Shown piece after piece: positions 5,365 to 8,146 of a DNA stretch of 8,146 nt. Where the stretch lies: the NCBI GenBank assembly GCA_003566215.1, contig PXEJ01000240.1, forward strand, positions 1 to 8,146. The letters are read 5' to 3'. Each line of letters opens with the position of its first letter. The stretch's first letter is position 1. This DNA is from Cyanobacteria bacterium T3Sed10_376R1m. GTDB taxonomy: Bacteria; Cyanobacteriota; Cyanobacteriia; Cyanobacteriales; Cyanobacteriaceae. Both the position numbers and the translations under genes were made by a program. The notes under the pieces were generated by a model. It did no database searches. It was not told where the DNA came from and worked only from the letters and a program-made list of their open reading frames with translations.

Positions 5365-6538
5365 GTCAAAAAAACGTTATTCTGACTATTCTAATAACTT
5401 ATTTGTTGCTCTTAATTATTGGTTAGAAACCCATTTTGCTACCCCGGGCTATGGGGGATGGGTTGTATTAGGTATTGCCCTCAGTTTTTTTGGAGCGGCA
5501 ACTAATACGATGGCAGGGTGGCTTTATGTTTTAAGTGGTACTCTTTTTGCTTTAGTGGGATTAAATATTTTCATAGCTATTAAAACTACTAAAAAACTAC
5601 AAATTAAGAGAAGTGCGATCGCACCTGTAAGTGCAGGGGATGAGTTAACCATTGAATTAATCATCACCAATCCAACCAAATCGGCAAAAAACCTCATTGC
5701 CATCGTAGATAAACTTCCCTTTGTCTTATCCCCTCCCGTAACCACCGTTATTGAAACCATTGCCCCCCAACAGACAATAAAATTAATTTACTATGCCCAT
5801 TGTCAAAAAAGAGGAATCTATTATTGGCAAGAAATAGATCTCAAAACAGCTGCTCCCATTGGCTTATTTTATAGTACCAGAAAGCGAAATATAAATATAA
5901 GTGCGATCGTTTATCCGCAAATCTTGACCCTCAAAACCTGTCCTCTCATTGACCTCATGGGTACAGAAGAAAGCAAACAAAGACAAAGCGAAAAACTCTA
6001 TCAAAATTCGAGCGAAGGAATCACTAAAACCTTAAGAACATATCGTTTTGGAGATCCCATTCGTTTAGTTCATTGGCGTAGTAGTGCCCGTTTTGGCGAC
6101 TTACAGGTAAGAGAATTAGAAACCATCACAGGAGGACAAGAAATCATTATTTGCTTGGATAACTCATCCACTTGGCAAGAAAAATATTTTGAACAAGCAG
6201 TTATAGCCGCCGCTTCCCTTTATTTTTATGGAAGTTATCAACAATTAGAAGTAAAATTATGGACAGCGGATACAGGGATGGTAAAAGGGAATAAAGTGGT
6301 ACTCGAAACCCTTGCTGGGGTTGAATTTGCCGCACAAAATCTTCATCAAATTCCTGATTTACCATTAATATGGTTATCAAACAATTCCAACGCCTTAAAC
6401 TCACTGCCAAATAATAGTAGTTGGTTTTTATTTCCCGATGAAGATGACAATATTGATGTCCCTCAAAATTGTGCTTCTACCGGAATTATTTATGATCATA
6501 ATCAACCAATGGCAAATTTATTACAAAAAACTTTTTAA
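5354..6538 (+). CDS. DUF58 domain-containing membrane protein
   Basis: This is a 394-residue protein with two N-terminal membrane helices (about residues 35-50 and 54-77), a beta-rich region (about 85-195) with conserved-looking GDELTIELIITNPT, and the DUF58 core. The core signature is GITKTLRTYRFGDPIRLVHW followed by RSSARFGDLQVREL (about residues 222-255). Directly after it comes CLDNSSTW (268-274), a von Willebrand A-like strand with an Asp-x-Ser-Ser metal-site pattern. DUF58 proteins often sit beside MoxR-type AAA ATPases, where they are thought to help in protein maturation or envelope stress; no MoxR gene is seen here. The start is TTG at 5354, overlapping the DUF427 stop by 11 nt and backed by AGAGGGG. 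The gene is intact and followed by the HAS-barrel-like gene after 48 bp. Confidence 0.9.
   Translation: MNLRSKKRYSDYSNNLFVALNYWLETHFATPGYGGWVVLGIALSFFGAATNTMAGWLYVLSGTLFALVGLNIFIAIKTTKKLQIKRSAIAPVSAGDELTIELIITNPTKSAKNLIAIVDKLPFVLSPPVTTVIETIAPQQTIKLIYYAHCQKRGIYYWQEIDLKTAAPIGLFYSTRKRNINISAIVYPQILTLKTCPLIDLMGTEESKQRQSEKLYQNSSEGITKTLRTYRFGDPIRLVHWRSSARFGDLQVRELETITGGQEIIICLDNSSTWQEKYFEQAVIAAASLYFYGSYQQLEVKLWTADTGMVKGNKVVLETLAGVEFAAQNLHQIPDLPLIWLSNNSNALNSLPNNSSWFLFPDEDDNIDVPQNCASTGIIYDHNQPMANLLQKTF
5615..5622. repeat. HIP1 site (GCGATCGC)
   Basis: Perfect HIP1 octamer inside the DUF58 gene, within a longer imperfect palindrome (GTGCGATCGCAC). A one-base variant (GTGCGATCGT) lies at 5901-5910. Confidence 0.75.
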
Positions 6539-6586
6539 CCCTTGTTTTTTTGACCAAATCTAAATTATTAACCTTTTATCTGAACT

Positions 6587-7255
6587 ATGGTCACCATTTC
6601 TAATAAGTCAGAAAATTTATCGGTAAATCATATTGGAGAAGTGATTGAAACTTCTACCACTGAGTTTTTAGCCCAATGTTTAGAACCAGAGGAGTTAAGT
6701 TTTCCCCTTATGCCTCCTTTTGGTAGTTGGGTAAAATCCATTGATGAACAATCGGGGAATAAAATATTTGCAATTGTGACGAATGTGACTACTGCACCGA
6801 TTGATTCAATTCATCGGGCCAGGGCTTTGGGTTTATCCTTAGGGGAATTGAAGGAACAACAACCACAAATTTTTGCAATGTTGAAAACAGAATTTCGGGC
6901 AATTATTATTGGTTTTGAAACTCCTAGTATGGGTTCTAATGGGGTTAATCCTCCCCAAGGAAGTATTTTTCAATATTTACCCCCTCGCCCTCCTCAAATT
7001 CATCAGGGAGTATTTAGTTGTGATAGTGAAGAAATTGCTAGATTTACGGAAAATCCTGATTTTTTACGAGTTTTGCTCCAAGTTACTAATACTCCCCTCG
7101 AATCTCTTACTGCGGCTACCCTTCGTGAAGTTTATAAATTAAGAGGTTGCGATCGCCCTTGGTTGATTAAAGCAGGGAGAGTATTAAGCGTTTTATTAAA
7201 AAATGACTACGATAGTCTTAAGTTTATCCTTAGTCAAGTTCATGTGAGAAATTAA
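6587..7255 (+). CDS. Conserved protein with HAS-barrel-like N-terminal domain
   Basis: This is a 222-residue soluble protein. Its N-terminus fits the HAS-barrel (HerA/ATP-synthase barrel) pattern: NHIGEVIETSTTEFLAQCL (14-32), FGSWVKSI (45-52) and KIFAIVTNVTT (59-69), the usual short beta strands with a GEV start and a Gly-x-x-Val turn. A helical stretch (SLGELKEQQPQIFAML, 84-99) and a strand RAIIIGF (104-110) follow, then a Pro-rich linker with PPRPP (132-136) and a helical C-terminal domain containing LRGCDRPWLIKAGRVLSVLL (185-204). No Walker A or other ATPase motif is present, so the protein is a barrel without the HerA motor. The function is unknown to me; similar proteins occur in cyanobacteria. 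The ATG at 6587 lacks a clear ribosome-binding site. It probably ends the DUF427-DUF58 unit. Confidence 0.7.
   Translation: MVTISNKSENLSVNHIGEVIETSTTEFLAQCLEPEELSFPLMPPFGSWVKSIDEQSGNKIFAIVTNVTTAPIDSIHRARALGLSLGELKEQQPQIFAMLKTEFRAIIIGFETPSMGSNGVNPPQGSIFQYLPPRPPQIHQGVFSCDSEEIARFTENPDFLRVLLQVTNTPLESLTAATLREVYKLRGCDRPWLIKAGRVLSVLLKNDYDSLKFILSQVHVRN
7149..7156. repeat. HIP1 site (GCGATCGC)
   Basis: Perfect HIP1 octamer near the 3' end of the HAS-barrel-like gene, encoding part of GCDRP. Confidence 0.75.
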
Positions 7256-7283
7256 AAACAAGCAAAAATATTAATTTATTTAA

Positions 7284-8146
<863 letters not shown>

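Noticed and set aside
5524..5760. Open frame of 78 codons on the minus strand, partly hydrophobic
   Set aside because: It is antisense to the membrane segments of DUF58; hydrophobicity is a by-product of the opposite strand.
6201..6410. Open frame of 69 codons on the minus strand
   Set aside because: Antisense shadow of the DUF58 gene.
6909..7142. Open frame of 77 codons on the plus strand in another frame
   Set aside because: It is inside the HAS-barrel-like gene, whose frame is longer and has coherent domain patterns.

Overview
The window looks like chromosomal DNA of a low-GC unicellular cyanobacterium. Five perfect copies of GCGATCGC (HIP1) lie in 8.1 kb, where about 0.12 would be expected by chance at equal base use. 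Several genes belong to families that are mostly or wholly cyanobacterial: DUF760, DUF1825, a c6-like cytochrome and a plant-type Mg-dependent HemB. The AT-rich composition would fit a Cyanobacterium/Geminocystis-like genus, but that is inference. I see no mobile element, CRISPR array, rRNA or tRNA, and no gap longer than 300 bases. This is core-type sequence rather than an island.

Layout. Positions 1-408 (+) hold the C-terminal part of a dienelactone hydrolase, convergent with DUF760 (515-838, -) and then DUF1825 (985-1296, -). DUF1825 is divergent from a TM2-SHOCT membrane protein (1418-1828, +). A perfect 8-bp-arm palindrome sits just before the TM2 start. The TM2 gene converges on a minus-strand block, read from high to low coordinates: an M48 metalloprotease broken by one in-frame TAA (4838-4011), an aldo/keto reductase (3937-2756), a c6-like cytochrome only 4 nt behind it (2751-2404), and a MAPEG membrane protein (2360-1959). 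The block ends in a clear intrinsic terminator (1926-1900).

A divergent plus-strand block follows: DUF427 (5080-5364), DUF58 (5354-6538, starting at TTG inside the end of DUF427), and a stand-alone HAS-barrel-like protein (6587-7255). After a recognisable -10 box comes hemB (from 7359, cut by the window end).

How genes may work together. The reductase and cytochrome are translationally close and may share a redox role. DUF427, DUF58 and the HAS-barrel protein look like one transcription unit of unknown purpose. hemB supplies porphobilinogen for heme and chlorophyll synthesis and appears to have its own promoter. The items most worth a second look are the interrupted M48 gene, the reductase with a degenerate C-terminal ferredoxin-like region next to an atypical c6 cytochrome, and the operator-like palindrome before the TM2 gene.
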